NCBI GenBank assembly: GCA_017458545.1
Contig: JAFTBA010000074.1
Coordinates: 1 to 13,189 of the forward strand
DNA from: Synergistaceae bacterium
GTDB lineage: Bacteria > Synergistota > Synergistia > Synergistales > Aminobacteriaceae
DNA length: 13,189 nucleotides
Direction: 5' to 3'
Shown: one piece after another, positions 6,472 through 13,189 of the stretch
Position numbering within the stretch: position 1 is the stretch's first letter
How the letters are laid out: each line of letters opens with the position of its first letter
The notes under the pieces: model-generated
What the model saw: only the letters and a program-made list of their open reading frames with translations
What the model was told of the DNA's origin: nothing
Databases searched by the model: none
Program-made: the position numbers and the translations under genes

Positions 6472-8004
6472 ATGCAGTTTATTGTGTTGGCACTATTCTC
6501 ATTCATTGCCGGCTCGGGATTGAGTTATGTACTGCTCAGAGTATGGGACAATTCCAAAGTCAACGGCGTGAAAAAACAAATCTCAGTCATGCTCTCGGAA
6601 GCTGAAGAAAATTCCGAACGACTCAAACAGACAAAAATTTCCGAAACCCGTGAAGAGGTTAACCGTCTCCGTCAGGAAGCTCAGAAAGACATTAAAGAAC
6701 GCCGCTCAGAACTCCAGCGCACGGAACGCAAACTCGAACAGAAAGAGGAAAACCTCGACAAAAAATTAGACCGCGTTTCACGGAGAGAAGACGAACTCAA
6801 ATCAAAACATGACGCTCTCGAAAAAAGAAGGTCTGACCTCGAAGCAGCTATTCAGCAGCAGGAAATCAAACTTCAGGAAATCGCCTCAATGACACGCGAA
6901 GAAGCTCAGGAAATTCTCATCAGAAGAACCGAAGCCGATGCAAAACATTTTCTCGGCCTCAGACTCAAAGAGCTTGAGGAACAGGCTGTACGTGAAGCCG
7001 ACAGAAAATCACGCGACATAATAATCGGCGCAATGCAGAGATGTGCCGCTGAAAGTGCAGGCGAAAGCAGCATCAGCGTTGTTTCCTTACCTTCCGAAGA
7101 AATGAAAGGACGTATTATCGGACGCGAAGGACGCAACATCAGAACGTTTGAGAGCCTCACAGGTGTTGACCTTATTATTGACGACACTCCCGAAGCAGTA
7201 ACACTCTCAAGTTTCGACCCCATAAGACGCGAAATTGCACGCAGGGCTATGGAAAGGCTTGTTGTTGACGGACGCATTCACCCCGCAAGAATCGAGGAAC
7301 TCATCGAGAAAGCTGCGCGCGATATTGACGACGAAATGATTACGGAAGGCGAAAACGTAATACTTGAACTCGGTATCAAAAACATGAACAACGAACTTGT
7401 CCGCACAATAGGACAGTTGAAATTCAGATTCAGTTACGGACAGAATGTTTTGGCACACAGCATTGAAGTAGCACAGATCGCAGGAATAATAGCTGCAGAA
7501 CTCGGTCTCGATGAGGAAATCGCAAGGAGAGGCGGATTGCTTCACGACATAGGCAAGGCTATTGACCGTCAGACCGAAGGCCCTCACGCTGAAATAGGTG
7601 CGGATTTAGCCAAAAGACTCGGCGAACGCCCCGAAATAGTCAGCTGTATAGCCTGTCATCATGACAATCTCGATGTCAGTTCAGTATATGAAGTAATAGT
7701 TGCCGTTGCCGACGCTATAAGTGCAGCAAGACCGGGCGCAAGACGTGAGAGCCTTGACACTTACATTAAGAGGCTTGAGAAACTTGAGGAGATAGCGCAG
7801 GGTTTTGACGGAGTAACTAAGGCTTACGCAATGCAGGCAGGCCGTGAAGTGAGAGTCGTTCTCAATTCAGACAAGACCGATGACGGAACGGTTCACAAGT
7901 TAGCGTTCGACATAGCAAGAAGAGTTGAAGCCGAACTGAAATATCCCGGCCAGATAAAAGTCAGCGTTTCAAGAGAGACCAAAGCAGCGGAGTTTGCGAA
8001 ATGA
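6472..8004 (+). CDS. rny: Ribonuclease Y, membrane-anchored endoribonuclease
   Basis: Endoribonuclease that starts mRNA decay at the inner face of the membrane. The 510 residues follow the family layout: an N-terminal membrane helix (about 2-23, MQFIVLALFSFIAGSG), a long charged coiled coil (about 45-185), a KH RNA-binding domain with GRIIGREGRNIR at 213-224, and an HD domain with H329, the LLHDIGK motif (H358, D359), ACHHD (H396-D398) and D414. I place the start at ATG 6472 because the membrane helix then begins at once, as in other RNase Y proteins, and AAAGGA lies about 13 bases upstream; an in-frame TTG at 6436 would add 12 polar residues and lacks a good ribosome binding site. The stop overlaps ymdB by 4 bases (ATGA). 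The length is close to the usual 515-525. Confidence 0.97.
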   Translation: MQFIVLALFSFIAGSGLSYVLLRVWDNSKVNGVKKQISVMLSEAEENSERLKQTKISETREEVNRLRQEAQKDIKERRSELQRTERKLEQKEENLDKKLDRVSRREDELKSKHDALEKRRSDLEAAIQQQEIKLQEIASMTREEAQEILIRRTEADAKHFLGLRLKELEEQAVREADRKSRDIIIGAMQRCAAESAGESSISVVSLPSEEMKGRIIGREGRNIRTFESLTGVDLIIDDTPEAVTLSSFDPIRREIARRAMERLVVDGRIHPARIEELIEKAARDIDDEMITEGENVILELGIKNMNNELVRTIGQLKFRFSYGQNVLAHSIEVAQIAGIIAAELGLDEEIARRGGLLHDIGKAIDRQTEGPHAEIGADLAKRLGERPEIVSCIACHHDNLDVSSVYEVIVAVADAISAARPGARRESLDTYIKRLEKLEEIAQGFDGVTKAYAMQAGREVRVVLNSDKTDDGTVHKLAFDIARRVEAELKYPGQIKVSVSRETKAAEFAK

Positions 8005-8801
8005 GGATATTATTTTCGGGCGATGTTGCGTGGAACACTGGACGTAAGGCATTAGCCGTTGCACTTCCCGTAATCAAACGCGAGTACGGCTCTTTTGATT
8101 TTATTCTGGTCAACTGCGAGAATGCAGCTCACGGTAAAGGAATGACAGACAGGATATTTGACGGTTTCATTGAGCTTGGAGTTGACGCAATGACATCTGG
8201 CAATCACATTTGGGATAAGCCTGCGTTTTTCCCTGTGCTTGACGCTGAAACGAGAGTGTTCAGACCTGCGAATTATCCTCCTTCATGTCCCGGGCGGGGA
8301 CACGGAATAATTGAGCGCAAGGGTAAGCGTTTAGGCATTCTCAACATTGAAGGTCAGGTGTTTATGCCGCCGATTGATTCACCGTTCGAATGTGCTGACG
8401 TGCTTGTTGACGAACTGAAAGCTGAGGGCGGTGAGAACCTTCCGATATTCGTTGATTTTCACGCTGAGGCAACGAGTGAGAAACAGGCTATGGCATATTA
8501 CCTTGACGGGCGTGTCAGCGCAGTTATCGGGACTCATACGCATGTTCAGACTGCGGACGAAAGGGTTTTTCCGAAAGGCACGGCATATATTTCAGACGCA
8601 GGGATGACGGGAGGCCATGAGGGGATTTTGGGAGTGAGTTACGACTCGGTAATGCCGAAATTTATTCAGGGTCTGCCGTGCAAATTCGAGGCAAGCGAGG
8701 ACGGTGCAGCGTTCAACGGGGTAATAGTTGAGGTTGACGATGAGTCAGGGCTTGCGGAAAGGATTGAGAGGGTTCAGTTGAAGACGGAAGGATTAACGTA
8801 A
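8001..8801 (+). CDS. ymdB: YmdB-family metallophosphoesterase (2',3'-cyclic nucleotide phosphodiesterase family)
   Basis: Cytoplasmic dimetal phosphodiesterase of the family that hydrolyses 2',3'-cAMP in Bacillus subtilis. The 266 residues match the family length. Metal and catalytic residues are complete: D8 in FSGDVAWN, E40 and N41 in NCENAAHG, N68 and H69 in SGNHIWD, H154 in DFHAEATSEK, and H179 and H181 in GTHTHVQTAD. The later SDAGMTGGHEGILG block at 198-211 is also typical. The start ATG overlaps the rny stop as ATGA, so the two are translationally coupled. The rny-ymdB pairing is widespread and suggests that cyclic-phosphate products of RNA breakdown may be its substrate. An intrinsic terminator follows at 8833-8880. 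Confidence 0.96.
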   Translation: MRILFSGDVAWNTGRKALAVALPVIKREYGSFDFILVNCENAAHGKGMTDRIFDGFIELGVDAMTSGNHIWDKPAFFPVLDAETRVFRPANYPPSCPGRGHGIIERKGKRLGILNIEGQVFMPPIDSPFECADVLVDELKAEGGENLPIFVDFHAEATSEKQAMAYYLDGRVSAVIGTHTHVQTADERVFPKGTAYISDAGMTGGHEGILGVSYDSVMPKFIQGLPCKFEASEDGAAFNGVIVEVDDESGLAERIERVQLKTEGLT

Positions 8802-8832
8802 TACAGGCTCAGGGGTGCAACAAAAAAGGCAG

Positions 8833-8880
8833 AAAACAAATTAATCCTTCTCTGAGTGAACGGGGAAGGATTTTGTTTTA
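8833..8880 (+). terminator. Intrinsic terminator after ymdB
   Basis: The stem AATCCTTC (8843-8850) pairs with GAAGGATT (8865-8872). The pairing continues outward, AAAACAA with TTGTTTT, after a 3-base bulge on the left arm. The right side is T-rich (TTTTGTTTTA), as expected of a rho-independent terminator ending the rny-ymdB transcript. The outer A/T symmetry would allow it to work weakly in the other direction too. Confidence 0.8.
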
Positions 8881-8892
8881 GGGCTGTCAAAG

Positions 8893-8921
8893 TTAAGAGT
8901 ATTACACTGCTTTTTTATAAT
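8893..8921 (+). promoter_or_regulatory. Promoter for the FAD-dependent oxidoreductase
   Basis: TTAAGA (8893-8898), 17 bases, then a perfect TATAAT (8916-8921). It lies just after the ymdB terminator and would start transcription near 8928, about 73 bases before the start codon. A second perfect TATAAT at 8942-8947 lacks a recognisable -35 box and is a weaker alternative. Confidence 0.55.
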
Positions 8922-9000
8922 CACAGTCTGCAACATTACGATATAATATTCACCCGTAAAATTCAGTAAAATTACATTTATTTGGAGGCATTATTATATT

Positions 9001-11196
9001 TTGAACGTCAAAAAATTTTTCCTTATCATTTCAACAGTTATTCTCATTTTACTTTCATCAGCAGCTTCAAGAAATAAGCAGAGAAGTTCATACGACATCG
9101 TAGTAGCAGGAGGCGGTACAGGAGGTATTTCCGCAGCAATTCAGGCCGCAAGAATGGGTGCAAGCGTTTTAGTTGTTGAGCCCAGCACATGGATAGGCGG
9201 TCAGGCAACTGCTGCAGGTGTTTCGACTATGGACGATATGAGCCGTCAGAAAAGCGGAATCTATGAGGAGTTCATTAACAGGATTAAGAGGTATTACGAC
9301 TCACGCGGCAAATCTATGGGTACCTGTTACTGGGACTCAAGGATGAGCATTGCTTTTGAACCGCATATAGGTCAGGAAGCATTTATCTCTATGATTAACG
9401 AGGCACGCCGTAAAGGTACTCTCGAATTTCTGATGAACTCCGAAATAACAAGCGTCAAAAAAAATAACAATGCCGTCTCCTCCGTAACAGTTAAAACCCC
9501 TTCAGGCAATCGTAATTATGACTGCAAAATTCTCATTGACGCTACCGAGTACGGGGACATTTTACCGCTCACAAAGACACCTTACAGGGCAGGCAACTCA
9601 GTCTCGAAATTCATCAACCCTGAAGCAATGATTCAGGACATAACTTGGGTAGCCGTCATCAAAAAATATAACGGAGGTGTTCCGTCCTACTTAAAACCCG
9701 AAATCCCCTTACCCGGTTACGACCTTGCCAGAAGGAATTACGAGACCGCTGTAAGTGCTGACGGTTATAATTTCAAGAATACATATCCCGTTCTGACTCC
9801 CGTTAATTTCATGACGCATAATGCTTACAGGGGTTTGCCCGACAGTTCTAACCCTTACAGCTATGATGCCGATAAGGAAAACCGACAATTCATCACTAAG
9901 ACCTGTCTCAACTGGCACAACGATTACCCTGGTGCTTACGGTTGGACTAACGGTAAAAGAGGACTGCCGGTAGCATATCTTGAGGACAGAAAATTAAGGC
10001 TTCAGGTTGAACGCGAAGCATTAATCAAGACATTGCACTTCATATACTACATACAAAATGAACTGGGTGAGGACTGGTCAGTAGCCGATGACGAGTACTC
10101 AAACAAAATACTCCCTGAAGCTGCCAGGGATTTGCCTCCTGAGTGGCAGGAAATCGTCAGGCGTATGCCCGTTATCCCTTACGTACGCGAATCGAGGCGC
10201 ATAATAGGTGCTCACACTCTGACATCTCATGAGTTATTGCGGAACTCATTGAGTTACAGGGACGGACATACGAGCCGAGAGTTTCCCGATGCGATTGCTA
10301 TAGGTGGTTACATTCTGGATCTTCACGGTGCTAACACTGACGCTGATACCGAATGGGAGCTTGAAGAGATGATAAGGCATCAGGAAATCAACAGACCTCG
10401 CGGACCGTTTCAGGTTCCGATGAACATATTGATTCCCGAAGAGACTGACGGACTCATAGCAGCTGAGAAGAATATTTCTGCAACGAGGCTCGCAGCCGGT
10501 GCGCTGAGGCTTCAGCCAATCACTATGATGACCGGACAGGCTGCAGGAGCTTTGGCGGCTGTAAGCGTCAGGGAGGGCAAACAGCCCCGTAACGTTCACC
10601 CTATGCTGGTTCAATGGGAACTGCTCAAGTCGGGAGTATCATTGTCGCTGTGCAAATACTCCGATATACCGCCTGAACATTTCGTGAACAAGTCCGTTCA
10701 GATCTCGAACATGTACGGAATGATTGCTCCGAATGAATACCCTCATGCGCCGTCATACAACATTCAGGATTTGGACAACCCTGTTCTTGAGATGGCGATA
10801 ATCAGGGGAGCGGATAAAGGGCTGTTCGGAGTGAACGATATTATTACGGGCGATGAGGCTGTTGATATTCTGATGAAAGCGAGAAAAGCCCTTAACATTA
10901 AGGACGGTGCAAAGATTACCGTTGATAAGCCTGAAAAATTAATCTCGCGCAGTGATTTTCTGAGGGCTGTGTGCGATGCGTTCCCTGTTCTGTCCGAAAT
11001 AAAGCCTCCCAAAAACGTAAAGTTTCAATTCAAACTGGGTAAGAACAGAAATTCCGAGTGCGCAGAAATTTTAGCCAAACTCGGAGTACTGAGCATTTAC
11101 GGAAGGGAAGATGATTTTCATTACGGTTACCCCGTAACTAAAGGTGAGGCTTGCGACGTAATCGTCAGGGCATGTATAGCGGCACTAGGAGCGTAG
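9001..11196 (+). CDS. Secreted FAD-dependent oxidoreductase (FAD_oxidored family) with C-terminal SLH-like region
   Basis: Predicted exported flavoprotein; the substrate is unknown. Its 731 residues begin with a signal peptide (KK at 4-5, hydrophobic core about 6-20, cleavage near SAAS at 20-23, no lipobox cysteine). The FAD-binding Rossmann motif follows at once: VAGGGTGGISAA at 35-46 with acidic E60, then STWIGGQAT at 62-70, and IDATEYGDIL at 179-188 where the family has its dinucleotide-site signature. From about 590 the protein changes character: DLDNPVLEMAIIRGADKGLF and LAKLGVLSIYG with VTKGEACDVI near 692-721 resemble degenerate S-layer-homology repeats, hinting at surface anchoring. 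The start is TTG at 9001 (GGAGG 12 bases upstream), chosen because the signal peptide requires it. Unlike fumarate-reductase-type flavoproteins there is no visible FMN-binding domain. The stop TAG lies in a G-rich repeat. Confidence 0.85.
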   Translation: MNVKKFFLIISTVILILLSSAASRNKQRSSYDIVVAGGGTGGISAAIQAARMGASVLVVEPSTWIGGQATAAGVSTMDDMSRQKSGIYEEFINRIKRYYDSRGKSMGTCYWDSRMSIAFEPHIGQEAFISMINEARRKGTLEFLMNSEITSVKKNNNAVSSVTVKTPSGNRNYDCKILIDATEYGDILPLTKTPYRAGNSVSKFINPEAMIQDITWVAVIKKYNGGVPSYLKPEIPLPGYDLARRNYETAVSADGYNFKNTYPVLTPVNFMTHNAYRGLPDSSNPYSYDADKENRQFITKTCLNWHNDYPGAYGWTNGKRGLPVAYLEDRKLRLQVEREALIKTLHFIYYIQNELGEDWSVADDEYSNKILPEAARDLPPEWQEIVRRMPVIPYVRESRRIIGAHTLTSHELLRNSLSYRDGHTSREFPDAIAIGGYILDLHGANTDADTEWELEEMIRHQEINRPRGPFQVPMNILIPEETDGLIAAEKNISATRLAAGALRLQPITMMTGQAAGALAAVSVREGKQPRNVHPMLVQWELLKSGVSLSLCKYSDIPPEHFVNKSVQISNMYGMIAPNEYPHAPSYNIQDLDNPVLEMAIIRGADKGLFGVNDIITGDEAVDILMKARKALNIKDGAKITVDKPEKLISRSDFLRAVCDAFPVLSEIKPPKNVKFQFKLGKNRNSECAEILAKLGVLSIYGREDDFHYGYPVTKGEACDVIVRACIAALGA

Positions 11197-11274
11197 GATA
11201 TAGGGTATAGGGAGTAGGGGAGAGGGAATAGCTAACCCTTAACCCCTAACCCCTAGTCCCTAGTCCCTAGTCCC
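11195..11274. repeat. Paired G-rich/C-rich 7-base-period arrays between convergent genes, copies 2 and 3
   Basis: Left arm (11195-11229): plus-strand heptads AGGATAT, AGGGTAT, AGGGAGT, AGGGGAG, AGGGAAT, with G-tracts at 11203, 11210, 11217 and 11224 and loops of 3-4 bases. Right arm (11236-11274): C-tracts at 11236, 11243, 11250, 11258, 11265 and 11272, so the minus strand reads GGGACTA- and GGGGTTA-type heptads. Both transcripts thus carry the G-rich arm first and the C-rich arm second. The arms are an imperfect inverted repeat around AATAGC. The array contains the TAG stop of the oxidoreductase gene (11194-11196) and the last codons and TAG stop of the symporter gene (11260-11262). It may act as a two-way terminator or pause region. 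Confidence 0.8.
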
Positions 11275-12645
11275 TTTAAGTAATGAGAGACTCATGATTA
11301 CGAACGACAATATTATTCCGCAGGTTGAGGCATTAAGACTCACTCCTGCAACGCTGACGGTCTTTCCTGCAAACGTCATGTACACTGTTAATGCTGCACC
11401 CGATACCGCAGAGATAACAGCCCCGAAATTCCCTGCTCTTTTCGTGAACAGTCCGAACAGTAACGGTGCTGAAAGCGACACGCTCATGAGTGAGTAGAAT
11501 ATAGTGAGAGCTGAGATTATGCTCTCAAGCCTCAGTGCCAGAACAACACCCAGCACTCCGCAAATCACCGTAACAATTTGCGAGAGCCTCAGTAAATTTT
11601 TATCATTAACTTTCGGATTAATGAAACGTTTATAGATGTCATTGGTGAGCGATCCTGCAAGCATGTACAAAACTGTATCTGCAGTGCTTACTTCAGCTGC
11701 GAAGATTCCTGCGAGAGCGAGCGATGCGGCGAAGAAGGGCATCATATTTTTCATTGCTGACGGCAGAGCCAAATCAGCGCGCGAAAGTTCCGGGAAACAT
11801 GCTCCTGCGGCCATGCCTATAATCACGGGTATTACTGCAAAAATTAACTGAACGAGTCCGTTTAAGGCAGTACCGTTTTTAACAGCGCGTTCGTTTTCTG
11901 CTGCGAAGACTTTGCCTATTAACCCGGGCGAAATGAAAAATGAAGGCACTAACATGACGATATAACCTATAATTGCAGTGCTTCCCATTCCGAAAGCGTC
12001 GAAGTATGTTGGTTTGCTGACTGCTGACTGAATGCCGCTGATACCGCCTGCGTAACTCAATACATAAGGCACGGCGATTACGAACCCTGCGAGGATAACG
12101 GCTACTTCAATGATATTGACTATTGCGCTTGAAAGGAGTCCTCCTGCTGCGAAGTAGAGAGTTGTTACGACGGCACCGATGATAACGCCGTGAGTTTTAG
12201 GTATTTCAGCGACGACTTCAAGAATCCAAGCTATTCCCAAGAGCTGACCTGCGAATAATGCCAGAGTCCCTGCTGCCATCATGAGGGATATTATGCCTGA
12301 GAACGCTTTGCTGTAACGGGCGTCAAGATAATCGCTGAGGGTGTAAAAGTTATGTTCACGGGCAATGCGCCAGATTTTAGGACCTACGATGTAAGCGAGG
12401 ATTAACGAACCTATACCGGCACTGCCTATCCACCACCATGCAGATACTCCGTGAGTGTAAGCCAATGCCGTAACGCCTACTGTTGAACCTGCACCGAGAT
12501 TAGCGGCTATGAGGGAAGTGAAGAGCAGACCTGTACCGAATTTCCTACCTGCGACGAAGAAATCTGAAGCTGATTTAACTTTTCGGCCTATGAATGCGCC
12601 GACAGCAACGAGGATTAAAGCATAGATGAAAATGAAGATTAACAC
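11260..12645 (-). CDS. Sodium:solute symporter (SSS family)
   Basis: Inner-membrane sodium-coupled importer; the substrate is not known. The 461 hydrophobic residues are consistent with about 13 membrane segments. SSS landmarks are SDFFVAGRKFG at 27-37, the TM1-like SLIAANLGAGSTVG at 44-57, FYTLSDYLDARYS at 100-112, AAGGLLSSAIVNIIEV at 166-181, and in the second half AEVSTADTVLYMLAGSLTNDIYKRF, whose S-T pair is where the family's Na2 site lies and whose NDIYK is a common SSS signature. The start is GTG at 12645, with AAAGGAG about 10 bases upstream; an ATG alternative would remove the first membrane segment. The last residues, KGTRD, are encoded by the heptad repeat, so the natural C-terminus may have been altered by repeat growth. 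No neighbour points to a substrate. Confidence 0.93.
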   Translation of the reverse strand: MLIFIFIYALILVAVGAFIGRKVKSASDFFVAGRKFGTGLLFTSLIAANLGAGSTVGVTALAYTHGVSAWWWIGSAGIGSLILAYIVGPKIWRIAREHNFYTLSDYLDARYSKAFSGIISLMMAAGTLALFAGQLLGIAWILEVVAEIPKTHGVIIGAVVTTLYFAAGGLLSSAIVNIIEVAVILAGFVIAVPYVLSYAGGISGIQSAVSKPTYFDAFGMGSTAIIGYIVMLVPSFFISPGLIGKVFAAENERAVKNGTALNGLVQLIFAVIPVIIGMAAGACFPELSRADLALPSAMKNMMPFFAASLALAGIFAAEVSTADTVLYMLAGSLTNDIYKRFINPKVNDKNLLRLSQIVTVICGVLGVVLALRLESIISALTIFYSLMSVSLSAPLLFGLFTKRAGNFGAVISAVSGAALTVYMTFAGKTVSVAGVSLNASTCGIILSFVIMSLSLLKGTRD

Positions 12646-12674
12646 GTTTGAATTGCTCCTTTTGAGTTAAGATT

Positions 12675-12716
12675 GACATAAAAATAACCCTGTTCAGATT
12701 TTTCGTCTAAACAGGG
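12675..12716 (-). terminator. Intrinsic terminator after tRNA-Gln
   Basis: Arms CCCTGTTCAGA (12688-12698) and TCTAAACAGGG (12706-12716) form an 11-base stem with one mismatch and a 7-base loop. In the minus-strand sense the stem is followed directly by TTATTTTTATG, a good T-tract. It separates the tRNA from the symporter gene, which must then rely on its own promoter or on read-through. Confidence 0.75.
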
Positions 12717-12748
12717 GATTAATTTCAACCGTCATCTTAAAATTTATT

Positions 12749-12822
12749 TGGCTGGGAATCAGGGATTCGAACCCCAATTACCTGATCCAGAGTCAGGCGT
12801 GCTGCCGTTGCACCAATTCCCA
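12749..12822 (-). tRNA. tRNA-Gln, anticodon CTG
   Basis: Read on the minus strand, a 74-base cloverleaf with encoded CCA. The acceptor stem is TGGGAAT/ATTCCCA with the U1-A72 first pair and G73 discriminator typical of tRNA-Gln. The D stem is GTGC/GCAC, the anticodon stem CCTGA/TCAGG with loop CTCTGGA, giving anticodon CTG (reads CAG). The T loop is TTCGAAT with a TGGGG/CCCTG stem that includes two G-U type pairs. A T-tailed hairpin follows. The upstream promoter is not clear; TATAGT at 12876-12871 is a possible -10 without a convincing -35. Confidence 0.96.
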
Positions 12823-12925
12823 ACGCTTAACCAACAAAAAGAAATTTTATCAGTAAAACCTAAAAAGTCAACTATACTCTTGCAAGTTACCGCTATTTAC
12901 CATTCCGCGCAAGAATGCTCCTATT

Positions 12926-12954
12926 TCTACATGCACGATAAAGTATGCTATAAT
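12926..12954 (+). promoter_or_regulatory. Extended -10 promoter for the glycosyltransferase gene
   Basis: TCTACA (12926-12931), 17 bases, then perfect TATAAT (12949-12954) preceded by TGC, which makes an extended -10 element. Transcription would start near 12961, giving a leader of about 146 bases before the TTG start at 13107. Confidence 0.6.
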
Positions 12955-12960
12955 TTTTAC

Positions 12961-13106
12961 AAATAATTAAAATAAAACAGATTCCGAAAACGTGAAGTAA
13001 AAGAGTAGTTCAGTATTTATCAGTATTTGTAAGATGTAGGGAACTTGTACGATGAATAACTCTTATCAGGGGGCAGTATTTTTTGATTAGGAAAGGAGAG
13101 AAACAC
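12961..13106 (+). other. Long AT-rich leader with three CAGTATTT copies
   Basis: No gene is evident. The octamer CAGTATTT occurs at 13011-13018, 13021-13028 and 13074-13081. The first two are spaced by 10 bases, about one DNA turn, as expected of a tandem binding site, although they lie downstream of the predicted promoter. No known riboswitch fold is recognised. The ribosome binding site AAAGGAG sits at 13092-13098. Confidence 0.35.
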
Positions 13107-13189
13107 TTGACAGATAAAAATACCAACATTGAAATACCTAATCCAAACGCTAATCACGCGCTTATTTCCGTGATTGTTCCAGTCTATAA
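13107..13189 (+). CDS. Family 2 glycosyltransferase (N-terminal 27 codons only)
   Basis: Only the beginning is in the window. After a polar stretch of about 18 residues rich in Asn (MTDKNTNIEIPNPNANH) comes LISVIVPVY, the first beta strand of GT-A-fold family 2 glycosyltransferases, where the nucleotide-sugar is bound. The start TTG at 13107 has an excellent AAAGGAG site 8 bases upstream; an in-frame TTG at 13083 has none. The acceptor, length and role (cell-surface polysaccharide is common for the family) cannot be judged. The gene continues past the window end. Confidence 0.75.
   Translation, partial: MTDKNTNIEIPNPNANHALISVIVPVY

Noticed and set aside
6446..6474. TTGACA with a 17-base-spaced ATTATG as a promoter
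   Set aside because: The -10 box would lie on the rny start codon, so transcripts would begin inside the gene; an upstream promoter at 6318-6346 fits better.
11195..11274. Heptad arrays as a CRISPR array
   Set aside because: The repeat unit is 7 bases with no unique spacers, far from the CRISPR repeat-spacer layout, and no cas gene is present.
12673..12701. Perfect TTGACA on the plus strand near the symporter start
   Set aside because: There is no -10 box at a suitable distance (AGATTT), and the next plus-strand gene is about 400 bases away, beyond the antisense of a tRNA.
12748..12966. 72-residue plus-strand reading frame beginning MAGNQGFEPQ
   Set aside because: Its N-terminal part is simply the antisense of tRNA-Gln; such translations of tRNA complements are a well-known source of false proteins, and it has no ribosome binding site.

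Overview
This window looks like a chromosomal segment of an anaerobic bacterium of moderate G+C. RNase Y with YmdB, strong AGGAGG-type ribosome binding sites, frequent TTG/GTG starts and a carboxylate TRAP importer together suggest a Synergistota-like or Firmicutes-like lineage. I favour Synergistota, but this is inference from style and gene content; no marker gene here proves it.

Left part (1-6122, all minus strand): one seven-gene run read from right to left. It encodes a shikimate/quinate dehydrogenase-family protein (AroE-like), a xylose-isomerase-like TIM-barrel enzyme, a type I 3-dehydroquinate dehydratase (AroD), an HMG-CoA-lyase-family enzyme, and the three TRAP transporter parts in the order Q (small membrane subunit), M (large membrane subunit), P (binding protein, cut by the window start). 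Gaps between genes are mostly 3-13 bases. A good promoter (TTGCAA, 17 bases, TAAAAT) lies 61 bases before the first gene. The natural reading is an uptake-and-breakdown operon for a cyclic polyhydroxy carboxylate such as quinate or shikimate: the TRAP system imports it, AroE-like oxidises it, AroD interconverts dehydroquinate and dehydroshikimate, and the TIM barrel and lyase act further along. The ligand and the last two reactions are not proven.

Middle part (6123-8880): a 349-base AT-rich divergent control region (to the preferred rny start), then rny (RNase Y) and ymdB (2',3'-cyclic-nucleotide phosphodiesterase family) with a 4-base overlap, closed by an intrinsic terminator.

Right part (8881-13189): a secreted FAD-dependent oxidoreductase with its own promoter and a C-terminal region resembling degenerate S-layer-homology repeats; a convergent sodium:solute symporter; tRNA-Gln(CTG) on the minus strand with a terminator; and the first 27 codons of a family 2 glycosyltransferase behind an extended -10 promoter and a long leader.

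The most unusual structural feature is a set of 7-base-period G-rich arrays, resembling TAGGGTA-type telomeric repeats, at the 3' ends of three genes (HMG-CoA-lyase-like, FAD oxidoreductase, symporter). In each case the mRNA sense strand carries the GGG tracts and meets the G-quadruplex pattern. Between the two convergent genes the arrays form an imperfect inverted repeat that contains both stop codons.
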